A DNA stretch of 64,000 bases from Bacteroidota bacterium (GCA_027487835.1 JAIYCU010000016.1:39313-103312); one strand, 5' to 3'. Counted from the first letter of the stretch, positions 35,930 to 45,158 are shown. Made by a program: numbers and translations. The notes: generated from the letters alone by a model not told the origin.

Positions 35930-37582
35930 ATGAATAACTCAGACATTGCAGACATCTTAAAAGCCTATGCCGACCTTAGTGAATTGCATGGTGGAAACCC
36001 CTTTAAAATTAAATCCTTTAGCAGTGCCTCTTTTAAAATAGATAAAATGCCAAGCCCTTTAATGGGTAAATCAGTAGAAATGCTTGCCTCCTTGGAAGGG
36101 ATTGGCAATTCTATTGCAAAAGTGGTTTTTGAAATTTGCGCACACAGTCGTTTTCCAGAACTAGAAGAGTTAATTGCACAAACCCCTGAAGGAGTTAGGG
36201 AAATTATGCGCATTAAGGGCATTGGCCCTAAAAAAGTGGCTGTCATTTGGAAAGAGCTAAACATTGAAACTATTGGCGAATTGCTTTATGCCTGTAAAGA
36301 AAATAGATTGGTTCAAGCCAAAGGATTTGGACTCAAAACACAAGAAGCAATCATCAAGCAAATAGAATTTATGTTTGCCAGTGCAAATAAATTCCATTAT
36401 GCTAAAGCCTATCCAAGTGCCATTGGATTACTTGATTTACTTAATACGTTACCAAGTATAGAGCAAGTGGAATTGTGCGGAGAAATTAGACGAGGGTTTG
36501 AAATCCTAACCTCGATTGAGTTACTCATAGAAACTGACAATCAAACCGAAACAATGCAAGCCATAACAGCATTGCCAGGCATTCTAAAAAACCAAGAAGT
36601 TTTAACCTATAATGGCTTTGCACTTACGCTCAATTATTGCGATAGCAACTCTTTTGCTTGGGAATTGTTTAGGTTAAGCGCAGCCTCAGAGCATACAGAA
36701 TCCATCTTATCGCGCATTGGATTTCCTCTGCCAGAGGTAAGAGATGAAGAAGAAATTTATGAAGCTGCCGAGCTCCCATTTATTCCAGTAGTTTTAAGAG
36801 ACAATAGAGGAGAAATAGCATTAGCTGCAAACAATCAACTTCCCAATTTAATCACTTACCAAGATTTAAAAGGGCCTTTACATAATCATTCTACTTGGAG
36901 CGATGGCTTAAATAGTGTAGCTGAAATGGCTAATTTTTGCATTGCACAAGGTTTTGAATACTTAGGCATGGCCGATCATAGTAAGAGTGCATTTTATGCT
37001 AATGGTTTATCGGAGGAACGTGTGTTTGCTCAACAAAAAGAAATAGCTGGGTTGAACCCACAATGGAGCAATTTCAAAATTTTTACAGGCATTGAATGCG
37101 ATATATTATATGATGGAAGTTTAGATTATTCGAATGAAGTACTCAAAACGTTCGACTATATCGTAGCAAGTATTCATAGTGTTTTAAAAATGCCTGAAGA
37201 AAAGGCAATGGAACGATTGATCAAGGCCATTGAAAATCCATATACAACTATTTTAGGGCATCCAACAGGGCGTTTACTATTAATGAGGGAAGGCTATCCC
37301 ATTAACCATAAAAAAGTGATTGATGCTTGTGCGGCCAATAAGGTGATAATTGAGTTAAATGCCAACCCTTACCGTTTAGATTTAGACTGGAGACATATCA
37401 ATTATGCGCTAGAGAAAGGTGTTATGATTAGTATTAATCCAGATGCACATGAAACAGCAGGATTTTTGGATATGCATTGGGGCATTGTAGCGGCACAAAA
37501 AGGCGGACTTACCAAAGAAATGTGTTTCAATGCTAAATCCGCCTTAGAATTAGACGCGTGGTTTAAAACCAAACGAGGTTAA
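35930..37582 (+). CDS. PolX-like protein: HhH + degenerate nucleotidyltransferase + PHP domain
   Basis: A 550-residue protein with bacterial PolX architecture. It has helix-hairpin-helix elements (LEGIGNSIA, IKGIGPKKVA), a polymerase-beta-like region (about 130-290) and a C-terminal PHP phosphoesterase domain with HNHSTWSDG (318-326), MADHSKSA, ECDIL, HSVLK, GHPTGR and NPDAHE. The polymerase region has GEIRRG (184-189), but the metal-binding Asp-x-Asp that should follow is Ser-Ile-Glu (195-197). Polymerase activity is therefore doubtful, while the PHP 3'-5' exonuclease/phosphoesterase site looks intact. It ends 1 nt before the phaC stop on the other strand. Confidence 0.88.
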   Translation: MNNSDIADILKAYADLSELHGGNPFKIKSFSSASFKIDKMPSPLMGKSVEMLASLEGIGNSIAKVVFEICAHSRFPELEELIAQTPEGVREIMRIKGIGPKKVAVIWKELNIETIGELLYACKENRLVQAKGFGLKTQEAIIKQIEFMFASANKFHYAKAYPSAIGLLDLLNTLPSIEQVELCGEIRRGFEILTSIELLIETDNQTETMQAITALPGILKNQEVLTYNGFALTLNYCDSNSFAWELFRLSAASEHTESILSRIGFPLPEVRDEEEIYEAAELPFIPVVLRDNRGEIALAANNQLPNLITYQDLKGPLHNHSTWSDGLNSVAEMANFCIAQGFEYLGMADHSKSAFYANGLSEERVFAQQKEIAGLNPQWSNFKIFTGIECDILYDGSLDYSNEVLKTFDYIVASIHSVLKMPEEKAMERLIKAIENPYTTILGHPTGRLLLMREGYPINHKKVIDACAANKVIIELNANPYRLDLDWRHINYALEKGVMISINPDAHETAGFLDMHWGIVAAQKGGLTKEMCFNAKSALELDAWFKTKRG

Positions 37583-38641
37583 TTAACTTCTTTCTATCAC
37601 CCAAGCAGCTACTTTTGGTCCAAGCTCTTTTTGAGACCTTGCGCCTACAAATACGCCAATATGTCCACCTGGAAAAGCATATTCTTCTTTGTCTTTAGAA
37701 CCTACTATTTTCATAACAGGACGCGTAGAACTGTTTGGAATAATATTGTCTTCTGTAGCAAAAATATTAAGGAAAGGCATGGTCACATTCTTTAAATTTA
37801 CCTTGTGATTACCCAATTCAAATTCTCCCTTAATCAATTTGTTGTCTCTCCATAAATCTTTAATGTATTTTCTAAACATTTCACCGGCCAAATCAGGACA
37901 ATCATTCTTCCATTTTTCCATGCGCAAGAAATTTGAAAGCTTTGCTTCATCTTGCATCATATCTACCATTCCAAAATATTTACTAATATCTGCACTTGGC
38001 TTTAGGGAACCGAAACCTGCATTAAGCATATCAGCAGGGATAATTCCAAGGCTATCTACCATTACATCCACATCCAAATCTTTGGTCCATTTGTAAAGCA
38101 TGCATTCATTTTCTCCAAAATCATAAGGCGTAACATAAACAGTTAAGGTCTTTAATTTCTCTGGGAAAATAGAGGCATAAATGGTGCTAAAAGTGCCGCC
38201 TTGGCAAATACCCATTTTATGGATTTTCGGACTTTTAGTCGATTTACGGATAAAGTCTACAGCATCATTCATAAAACCAAGGATATAATCTTCCATGGTT
38301 AAAAACTTATGTTGTTGTTTTGGGTATCCCCAATCCATGATGTAAATATCTAAGCCTTCATCCAATAATTTTTTCATTAAACTTCTGTCGGGTTGCAAGT
38401 CTAATACATCCTGTCTATTCATGATGGCAAAAGAAACTAATACAGGGATTTTAGACTTGGCTGGGGTATCACGTTTATAATGATATAACTTCACTAAATC
38501 ATTTTCCCAAACAAGTTCTTTAGGGGTAGTTCCCACTTGAACATCTTCTACTTTAGAAAGTACTTCATAACCCTTCACCATTTTCTGACTGGTGGTATGA
38601 AGCTCTTCCATCATACCTGCAAAATTGAAATTTTGTAACAT
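37583..38641 (-). CDS. phaC: class III polyhydroxyalkanoate synthase subunit PhaC
   Basis: A 352-residue alpha/beta-hydrolase that polymerises (R)-3-hydroxyacyl-CoA into storage polyester. The lipase-like box has the catalytic Cys146 (GICQGG), with Asp298 (TEDNIIP) and His327 (PGGHIGV) completing the triad. The length and the presence of phaE next to it fit class III synthases. It lies 105 nt downstream of phaE on the same strand. Confidence 0.93.
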   Translation of the reverse strand: MLQNFNFAGMMEELHTTSQKMVKGYEVLSKVEDVQVGTTPKELVWENDLVKLYHYKRDTPAKSKIPVLVSFAIMNRQDVLDLQPDRSLMKKLLDEGLDIYIMDWGYPKQQHKFLTMEDYILGFMNDAVDFIRKSTKSPKIHKMGICQGGTFSTIYASIFPEKLKTLTVYVTPYDFGENECMLYKWTKDLDVDVMVDSLGIIPADMLNAGFGSLKPSADISKYFGMVDMMQDEAKLSNFLRMEKWKNDCPDLAGEMFRKYIKDLWRDNKLIKGEFELGNHKVNLKNVTMPFLNIFATEDNIIPNSSTRPVMKIVGSKDKEEYAFPGGHIGVFVGARSQKELGPKVAAWVIERS

Positions 38642-38746
38642 ACGCTAATAAATTATAGGCTAAATATAATAAGATTTAAAAAAAAAGCTACAGAAATTTG
38701 GATCACCAAAATCTGCAGCCTTTATAACTAAACAAACCCTAAACTT

Positions 38747-40051
38747 TTAATTGTTCTTTGCAGCTTTCTTAGGTGCAACTTTCGCTTCTTCAACCGCAAC
38801 TTCTTCTGTATCCATTTGTTTTTCAAGCGTGTTAACACGCTTTCTTAATTCATAAATGGTTTTATATAACTCATCCATTTCGGTGCGATTGATGATAGGC
38901 AAATGAGCCATTGCCTTTTCCATTTGTGCTTCAATTTTCTTCTTAAGTGTCAATTGCATAGCACTCACTTCACTCATTAACTTAGAATATTCTTCGGTTT
39001 CAAACAAGCTTATGAAATTTTTATCATTATGATTTAACCACTCTTGGTAAACAGTCATGAAGCTTTTAAACTCTTCTCCACTGCGCATTTTAGTATATAA
39101 GTTTTCAGAAAACTGATCCATAGCTTTTAGGCCAGTGGTATACATCATATACTGTAACTGAGAATTCTTCATGTTGTATACAGCCATCATATTTGCCATT
39201 TCTTTGATTACATCCATTTGCTGGGTAGTGGCATTTGAAGGCATAATTTTAGTGAATGGAGCAAAACTAGCATTCATTTGATTATTCCATTGTTGGTAGT
39301 TATTAAACATGCTACCAAACATATCAGCAGGCATCATTTCATTCATTTGCTGTTGCATGTTTCCTTTCATGGTATCAAACATTGACTTGTTCATATCCAT
39401 CATTTTACCCATGTTTTCTTTCATATCACCACCCATATTTCCCATAAAACTCTTCATGAAATCTGGTTGCATATGAAACATTTTATCCATCATTTCTTTG
39501 TATGCATCTGTATTAAACATTTGCTTAAACATCTCTGGAGTATACGTTTTATCTTGCAAAGAAGTCATCATTGGCATCATAAATTGATACATTTTCATGA
39601 ACATTTCTGCATTGTTAAATAAACCTGAAAAAGAATTTTTAGCGGTACCATCATTCATCTGAGACATCATTTGATTATAGGCGCCTGTCATGGTTTCTTT
39701 CCAAGAGTTGAACATTCCTAACATACCATTCATATCTGTATTCATGGAACCAGCAACAGGCATAGTCTTGAACATATTTTGGCTCATGTCTACCCAATTT
39801 TTACCCATATCCATTTGGCCTTTCATCCAATTATTAAAAAAATCAAAAGCTGGCATATTTGCATTTTGAGCATTGGTTTGGTTGAACCAAGACATTTGAT
39901 TATCGTACCATTTCTTGAAAAAGTCTGAATTAAAATCAACAGATGAAGAATTAAACATTGCCTTTTGCATTGTTTCTGCTGCATTGTTGAAAGTTTCTGC
40001 TGCTTGCTTTTGCATATCTGCAAAAGTTTCGAACATGTTTTTATTTTCCAT
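38747..40051 (-). CDS. phaE: class III PHA synthase subunit PhaE
   Basis: A 434-residue helical protein very rich in Met, Asn and Gln, with repeated short motifs such as NMFKTM, MMSQMN and FDTMKGN, and coiled-coil helices near the C-terminus (about 370-415). This composition and the position upstream of phaC identify it as the PhaE partner required for class III synthase activity. The C-terminus ends in a charged, Ala-rich tail (APKKAAKNN). A well-formed promoter lies 59-87 nt upstream, so phaE-phaC is probably one unit driven from there. Confidence 0.85.
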   Translation of the reverse strand: MENKNMFETFADMQKQAAETFNNAAETMQKAMFNSSSVDFNSDFFKKWYDNQMSWFNQTNAQNANMPAFDFFNNWMKGQMDMGKNWVDMSQNMFKTMPVAGSMNTDMNGMLGMFNSWKETMTGAYNQMMSQMNDGTAKNSFSGLFNNAEMFMKMYQFMMPMMTSLQDKTYTPEMFKQMFNTDAYKEMMDKMFHMQPDFMKSFMGNMGGDMKENMGKMMDMNKSMFDTMKGNMQQQMNEMMPADMFGSMFNNYQQWNNQMNASFAPFTKIMPSNATTQQMDVIKEMANMMAVYNMKNSQLQYMMYTTGLKAMDQFSENLYTKMRSGEEFKSFMTVYQEWLNHNDKNFISLFETEEYSKLMSEVSAMQLTLKKKIEAQMEKAMAHLPIINRTEMDELYKTIYELRKRVNTLEKQMDTEEVAVEEAKVAPKKAAKNN

Positions 40052-40109
40052 TTTTTTGGGTATTATTGTCTTTTGTTACTCAGACTGTTTGTTGGCCTGA
40101 AATCGGGCG

Positions 40110-40138
40110 CAAAATTAATACAAATTATTTATTTTCAA
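40110..40138 (-). promoter_or_regulatory. promoter of phaE-phaC
   Basis: On the minus strand TTG (40138-40136) and TAATTTTG (40117-40110) are separated by 18 nt, an exact match to TTG-N17-23-TAnnTTTG. The leader would be about 55 nt to the phaE ATG at 40051. Confidence 0.75.
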
Positions 40139-40283
40139 TATAGTTACTGTTAATTTATCATCAATTAGGTTCAAACCCTTGTGGCACTAAGAGAGAAATT
40201 AATAAAGTATTATTTAATTTTAAATACTACAAAAAATTTTATTCCATAGAATTATCGAAATTCTGCGTAAAAGTGGCACATTC

Positions 40284-40297
40284 GTAAAAATTTTTAC
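40284..40297. promoter_or_regulatory. 14-bp perfect palindrome upstream of phaJ
   Basis: GTAAAAATTTTTAC lies 5-18 nt upstream of the phaJ ATG. It could be an operator or simply AT-rich chance; no regulator gene is adjacent. Confidence 0.3.
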
Positions 40298-40301
40298 AAC
40301 T

Positions 40302-40718
40302 ATGAACGCACCAAAAATTGGAGATGTATTTACCCATGACATTACTTACACGCAAGAAAACGTTAATTTATATGCGCAAATTAGCGGCGATGTAAACCCT
40401 TTACACATTAATGAAGAAGTAGGCAAAAGCAGCATGTTTGGCCGTTGTATTATTCATGGGCACTACAGTGCAAGTGTTTTCACAAAAATATTTGGCACTT
40501 TGTTGTATGCTGATGGGCATATATACATGAAACAAAACAACACTTTCTTAAAACCAATGTTTGTAGATACTGCTTATCAGGCTGTAATTACAGTTAAGGA
40601 AGTTTTCCCTGAAAAAAATAGGGTACTTTACGAAACCAAAGTAATTGAACTTGCAACAGGCGCAGAGACCATTACAGGTGAAGCCTTATTAATGAACAAA
40701 AAACACTATGTTTGGTAG
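40302..40718 (+). CDS. phaJ: MaoC-like (R)-specific enoyl-CoA hydratase
   Basis: A 138-residue hotdog enzyme with the hydratase motif GDVNPLH (29-35), giving catalytic Asp30 and His35, matching the Asp/His pair of PhaJ. It hydrates trans-2-enoyl-CoA from fatty-acid oxidation to (R)-3-hydroxyacyl-CoA, the monomer for PHA synthase. It diverges from phaE and ends at a bidirectional terminator shared with the glycosyltransferase gene. Confidence 0.87.
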   Translation: MNAPKIGDVFTHDITYTQENVNLYAQISGDVNPLHINEEVGKSSMFGRCIIHGHYSASVFTKIFGTLLYADGHIYMKQNNTFLKPMFVDTAYQAVITVKEVFPEKNRVLYETKVIELATGAETITGEALLMNKKHYVW

Positions 40719-40736
40719 GTAAAATTTAAACATCGT

Positions 40737-40783
40737 AAAAAGGCAGAGAAACAAAACAATTAGTTTCGATTCTCTGCCTTTTT
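40737..40783. terminator. bidirectional terminator between phaJ and the glycosyltransferase
   Basis: A 14-bp stem AAAAAGGCAGAGAA / TTCTCTGCCTTTTT (40737-40750 with 40770-40783) has T runs in both directions. The stop codon of the convergent glycosyltransferase gene (40760-40762) lies in the loop, and its last codons form one stem arm. Confidence 0.85.
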
Positions 40784-42001
40784 GTTTTTAGCCATAATGT
40801 ATTTACTTAAATATTTAGTACTCGTATGCAAATGATGTTGCAATATTTGCCCTATAAAATTTTGTTGCCGATGTTCGCCAAGGGTTTGTGTTAACACACT
40901 TAGTTGTTGAAATAATTTGGGTTCAAACCGCCCCTTATTAAAATTGTTGTTTACTATTTTTTTTCCGGTTTGAACCGAAGATTCCCATACTATTTTGCTT
41001 GTATATAAAGTAACTGCATGATCAGCAAATTGGGCATAGTCATCAGCAATAAAACCTGGCCAAGGTAATTCTTGGGCTATCCCCTCGGCACCAATTGTGG
41101 TTGTGATGGATGGCGTTTCACAAACTAAAGCATCCAATAGCTTTCCTTTTAAGCCTGCCCCAAAATACAAAGGGGCTAAACATACCCTTGCCGACTGCAT
41201 CACATGGTTTACCTCTTCTGCCCTACCCTTGATTAAAAATCCGGTTTTATCATGGTTTAGTTTAAGTATTTGTTCATCACAATAAGCACCATAAATTAGC
41301 ATAGTGGCATCAGGTAATTTCTTGCGAATTAAGGGCCAAATGTGTTCCTTTAAGGCGTTCACAGCATGACGATTTGGTTCATGATAAAAGTTGCCAATAA
41401 ATACAAAATCCTTTCGCAATTCAAAACTTGGACGCGCCTCATCATTTGGTTCAAGCCAAATCGGAAAATAAAAAAGCAAACTTGGTAATACTTTAAAAGT
41501 ATCAACTAACAATTGATATTCAAACTGAGATATAATTAAACTTAAATCGCATCTTAAAATGCTTGCAATTTCTCTTTTGGCAAATTGGTTTTGAAGTTCA
41601 TTTAAACCCAAAGGAATACCCATTTTATTTGCTTGCTGGCGGGCCTTTCTTAAAAAATGAAGATCTTCTGTATCCAGTATCTTTATGGCATTTGGGAGTG
41701 CTTCTGAAACGCGCCAACCAAATTGTTCCTCCATCATAAACCGATCAAAAACAACCATTCCTGGATTTATTTCAACCAATAACTTGTCAAAATCATCATC
41801 GTTTGGCTGTATTGAATAGGATTTTATATCAAGAGTTTCTAAGGGAAATGCATGTTCACTGTGTATAGCAGGTGTGGCAAAAATCACCTGGTAATCATGG
41901 GCTAAAAACCCTTTTATCAATTGCATCATTCTAAGTCCCGCTGCGCTGGAGCTAGGTTCGGGCCAAACATAACCAATTATTAAAATAATGCGTGATTCCA
42001 T
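40760..42001 (-). CDS. glycosyltransferase, GT4-like
   Basis: A 413-residue protein with an N-terminal GYVWPEPSSSAAGLRM loop and a C-terminal FGAGLKGKLLDALVCETPSI segment, the donor-binding part of GT4 enzymes. Sugar and acceptor are unknown. The C-terminal sequence KKAENRN is encoded by one arm of the terminator at 40737-40783, so its last residues double as RNA structure. Two iterated GGTTTGAACC sites lie at 40920 and 40967. It diverges from miaE. Confidence 0.8.
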   Translation of the reverse strand: MESRIILIIGYVWPEPSSSAAGLRMMQLIKGFLAHDYQVIFATPAIHSEHAFPLETLDIKSYSIQPNDDDFDKLLVEINPGMVVFDRFMMEEQFGWRVSEALPNAIKILDTEDLHFLRKARQQANKMGIPLGLNELQNQFAKREIASILRCDLSLIISQFEYQLLVDTFKVLPSLLFYFPIWLEPNDEARPSFELRKDFVFIGNFYHEPNRHAVNALKEHIWPLIRKKLPDATMLIYGAYCDEQILKLNHDKTGFLIKGRAEEVNHVMQSARVCLAPLYFGAGLKGKLLDALVCETPSITTTIGAEGIAQELPWPGFIADDYAQFADHAVTLYTSKIVWESSVQTGKKIVNNNFNKGRFEPKLFQQLSVLTQTLGEHRQQNFIGQILQHHLHTSTKYLSKYIMAKNKKAENRN

Positions 42002-42015
42002 ATTGCAAATAAACC

Positions 42016-42023
42016 TATTTTTG
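42016..42023 (+). promoter_or_regulatory. possible -7 element of miaE
   Basis: TATTTTTG is an exact TAnnTTTG match 19 nt upstream of the miaE ATG, followed by a plausible short leader. A good TTG at the expected spacing is absent, so this is partial support. Confidence 0.4.
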
Positions 42024-42042
42024 CCTTTGAATTTATTAAGTT

Positions 42043-42624
42043 ATGTTAGGATTAAAACTTGCCACAGACCCCAGATGGGTAAATATTGTAGAAGAAAACA
42101 TTGAATCTATATTATCAGACCATGCTTGGTGCGAGCAAAAAGCGGCTACAAATGCAATTACAATTATCACTAATAATTCTGAACATTCAGATTTGGTAAG
42201 TGCAATGCTTACCATTGCCAAAGAAGAAGTAGACCACTTTGAGCAAGTGCATGAAATAATAAAAAAACGAGGTTTAACACTTCACCGTGAGAAAAAAGAT
42301 GAGTATGTAAATGATTTGATGAAATTTCTTAAGAAAGATGGTAGTCGAAAAGCATCCTTTGTTGATAGGATGTTGTTTTCTGCCCTAATTGAAGCTAGAA
42401 GTTGCGAGCGCTTTAAGATACTTTCTAAGAACATTAGCGACCCTGAGCTTTCTGAATTTTATAGAAACTTAATGGAAAGTGAAGCCAACCATTATACTGT
42501 ATTTTTAAGCTTTGCAAGAAAGTACGGAGACGGAATTGACGTAGAAAAACGCTGGAAAGAATGGTTAGAATATGAAACTAGCATCATTGTTAACTATGGA
42601 AAAAAAGAAACAATGCATGGATAA
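42043..42624 (+). CDS. miaE: tRNA-(ms2io6A)-hydroxylase
   Basis: A 193-residue diiron protein of the ferritin-like fold. Metal ligands are visible as EE..DHFEQVH (about 65-72), and as E-x-R-S-C-E-R and E-A-N-H-Y later on. It hydroxylates the isopentenyl group of ms2i6A37 in tRNAs reading UNN codons. miaA is also in this window, and the tRNA-Ser(UGA) encoded at 7.35 kb is a candidate substrate. The gene is monocistronic between two convergent/divergent neighbours and ends at a strong terminator. Confidence 0.9.
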   Translation: MLGLKLATDPRWVNIVEENIESILSDHAWCEQKAATNAITIITNNSEHSDLVSAMLTIAKEEVDHFEQVHEIIKKRGLTLHREKKDEYVNDLMKFLKKDGSRKASFVDRMLFSALIEARSCERFKILSKNISDPELSEFYRNLMESEANHYTVFLSFARKYGDGIDVEKRWKEWLEYETSIIVNYGKKETMHG

Positions 42625-42630
42625 TCAAAA

Positions 42631-42667
42631 AAAAGCCCAGTTTTAAATTTACTGGGCTTTTTTTAGA
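42631..42667. terminator. bidirectional terminator between miaE and the MBL-rhodanese gene
   Basis: AAAAGCCCAGT pairs with ACTGGGCTTTT across a 9-nt loop, flanked by A and T runs, so it can serve both convergent genes. Confidence 0.88.
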
Positions 42668-42682
42668 ATTACATATTTAAAA

Positions 42683-44104
42683 TTATAACATGGTTGTAGG
42701 GCAAGTATAGCTTGTTTTAGGAATGGTAGTTTCGCTAAGAAGTTTAAAGCCTCCCAATATATTTACCAAATTATTAAATCCACGTGCTTTTAAAATAGAA
42801 GCAGCAATTACAGATCTATACCCACCGGCACAATGTAAATAATAGGTTTCATTAGGCTGAATATGGCTCATGTTGGCATTGATAAAATCTAAAGGGAAAT
42901 TTTCGGCACCTAATAAATGTTGACTTTTAAATTCACTTTCTCTTCTTACGTCAAGTAAATTTACTGATTGGTTAGTTAGGTAGAAAGAGGCAAATTCATT
43001 GGCATCCATATCTGCAATTGAATCTATAGGTAAACCTGCATTATTCCAAGCACTAATGCCACCTTTTAGGTATCCTTTGGCATTATCGTATCCAACACGA
43101 GACAACCTAAGCACAACTTCTTCTTCTCGTCCTTCTTCTACTACAATTAAAATTGGCTGTTTAAGGTTAGTAATTAAAGTACCAACCCATGGAGCAAAAC
43201 TATCGTCAATCCCAATGAAAATAGAACCCGGAATAAACGCCTTTGTAAAATCATCTTTCTTCCTAGTATCAATAATAAGCGCAGATTCTACTTCTTGAAT
43301 CAATTGAAATGCCGCTGGTGCTAAAGGTGCAGTTCCTAGTTTTATGACTTCATCAATGGGTGGCATTCCACCTAAAATATTCATCAAAACATTGTGCGGA
43401 AAATATTGTGGAGGTTCAACTAATCCATCGGTAACTTCCTTAATAAACTGGGCTTTGCTTAAACCTGGTTGGAGTGCATAGTTTACCTCCTTTTGATGAC
43501 CCAAAGTATCGGTGGTTTCTTTGCTCATATTTTTACCACAAGCACTGCCAGCACCATGTCCGGGATAAACAATCACCTCATTTGCCAAAGGCATGATTTT
43601 ATTTTGCAATGAATCAAACAATAAACCCGCTAAATAATCTGGAGTAATTTCGGCTTTTACTTTTTGAACCAAATCCGGTCTACCCACATCTCCAATAAAT
43701 AAGGTATCACCCGTAAAAATAGCTATATCTTTACCCGAATCATCTCTTAATAAAAAGGTGGAAGACTCCATGGTATGTCCAGGCGTATGCAATACCACAA
43801 TTTGGGCATTCCCAAACTTTAATATTTCACCATCTGTTGCCACATGAGCTTGATAAGCGGGTTTAGCTGTTGGACCAAACACAATGGTCGCGCCCGACTT
43901 TTCTGCTAAGTCGATATGCCCACTTACAAAATCGGCATGAAAATGCGTTTCGAGAATGTATTTAATTTTTGCGCCATTTTTTTCTGCACGTTCAAGGTAT
44001 GGGGCCGACTCACGCAAAGGATCAATGATAATTGCTTCTCCATTGCTTTCTAGGTAATAGGCAGCTTCTGCCAAACAACCAGTATAAATCTGTTCAATTT
44101 TCAT
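42683..44104 (-). CDS. MBL-fold persulfide-dioxygenase-like protein fused to two rhodanese domains
   Basis: A 473-residue cytoplasmic protein. The N-terminal ETHE1-type domain has HFHADFVSGH (54-63) and GHTMES, which supply the iron ligands of persulfide dioxygenases. Two rhodanese-like domains follow (about 255-355 and 365-460). The second has the active loop HCAGGYRS, while the first has VVEEGREEE in that place and lacks the Cys. It probably oxidises glutathione persulfide or related sulfane sulfur. A single-domain rhodanese gene lies at 49.6 kb. Confidence 0.9.
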   Translation of the reverse strand: MKIEQIYTGCLAEAAYYLESNGEAIIIDPLRESAPYLERAEKNGAKIKYILETHFHADFVSGHIDLAEKSGATIVFGPTAKPAYQAHVATDGEILKFGNAQIVVLHTPGHTMESSTFLLRDDSGKDIAIFTGDTLFIGDVGRPDLVQKVKAEITPDYLAGLLFDSLQNKIMPLANEVIVYPGHGAGSACGKNMSKETTDTLGHQKEVNYALQPGLSKAQFIKEVTDGLVEPPQYFPHNVLMNILGGMPPIDEVIKLGTAPLAPAAFQLIQEVESALIIDTRKKDDFTKAFIPGSIFIGIDDSFAPWVGTLITNLKQPILIVVEEGREEEVVLRLSRVGYDNAKGYLKGGISAWNNAGLPIDSIADMDANEFASFYLTNQSVNLLDVRRESEFKSQHLLGAENFPLDFINANMSHIQPNETYYLHCAGGYRSVIAASILKARGFNNLVNILGGFKLLSETTIPKTSYTCPTTML

Positions 44105-44193
44105 AGTTAAGAATAATTTGTTTGCGTATTTTTAATAACACAAAGGTTTAGTATTCTCAATAGAAAAAATGTGACAAAAGTAACATTACAGGC

Positions 44194-44225
44194 AAAAAAT
44201 AACTGATAGAAATCAGTTATTTTTT
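44194..44225 (-). terminator. terminator after the band-7 gene
   Basis: A perfect 14-bp stem AAAAAATAACTGAT / ATCAGTTATTTTTT with a 4-nt loop follows the band-7 stop by 34 nt. It is also usable on the plus strand. Confidence 0.78.
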
Positions 44226-44258
44226 ACAGCAAAGATTCAAGAAGTTTTAATCAAAAAG

Positions 44259-45158
44259 TTATTTGCCATCCAATATCACAGGGGTGTTGCCTTTTCCCAT
44301 GATGATTATTTTAGCATTAGATGATTTTGCTAATTCTAGATTTGCTTTAATAGTTTCGTATTGCAATTGTTTATCAGTTAAGCCAGTGCTAATAATGCGT
44401 TGGTAATCTGCAATACCTTGGGCCTCCACTCTTTTTCTTTCAGCTTCTTGTTTTTCTTTTTGAAGTACAAATTGCATTTTTTGAGCATCTTGCTCTGCAT
44501 TAATTTTCGACTCAATACTCGCTTTAACAGAAGCAGGCAAAGTGATATTTCTCACCAATAATTGCTCTAAGATAATGCCTCTATCCCTAAAACTTTTTTC
44601 AATGGTTTTATAAATTCTATTTTGAAACTCGTCTCTGCGACTAGAATATAAGGCTACTGCATCATAATAAACGGCATTGTCTCTAATAGCAGTTCTAGTA
44701 ATTGGGCGGATAATTTTTGTATTATAGTCTAAACCCGTTTCATTTAAAATTTTAGGGGCATCAGAGGGAACCACCTTAAATAAAACGGTTAAATCAATGG
44801 TTACTTCCAAACCATCGGCTGTTAAAATTCTAATGGCATCATCCCCTACCTGGTCTCCCTCATCATGGACTCCACTCATGGTATAATTTTGAGTTCTAAC
44901 ATCCAAGGATTTAATTTCTAACAAAGGATTTATTACATGTAAACCACTTTCTAAGATATCAGTTTGTACCTTTCCAAATAACACCTTAACCCCAACAAAA
45001 CCAGCGTCTATTTGCTTAAAGCAGGAAGTTAAAAATCCCAATATAGCCAATACGATACCAATCACTCTTAAGGTTGGAAGGAACTTTCTAATAGCATCTA
45101 AATTGGAAAGAAATAAAGTGGCAATAAATACTAATGCACCTAAAACTATTAATAACAT
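44259..45158 (-). CDS. prohibitin/band 7 (SPFH) family protein
   Basis: A 299-residue protein with two N-terminal hydrophobic segments (LLIVLGALVFIATLFL and the following VIGIVLAILGFL), then an SPFH domain with GVKVLFGKVQ, and a helical coiled-coil C-terminus rich in Lys, Gln and Ala (KEKQEAERKRVEAQG). SPFH proteins form membrane microdomain assemblies that affect protease and transporter activity; the specific role here is unknown. It is a single-gene unit with a clear promoter and terminator, downstream of the ars methylation genes. Confidence 0.9.
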   Translation of the reverse strand: MLLIVLGALVFIATLFLSNLDAIRKFLPTLRVIGIVLAILGFLTSCFKQIDAGFVGVKVLFGKVQTDILESGLHVINPLLEIKSLDVRTQNYTMSGVHDEGDQVGDDAIRILTADGLEVTIDLTVLFKVVPSDAPKILNETGLDYNTKIIRPITRTAIRDNAVYYDAVALYSSRRDEFQNRIYKTIEKSFRDRGIILEQLLVRNITLPASVKASIESKINAEQDAQKMQFVLQKEKQEAERKRVEAQGIADYQRIISTGLTDKQLQYETIKANLELAKSSNAKIIIMGKGNTPVILDGK

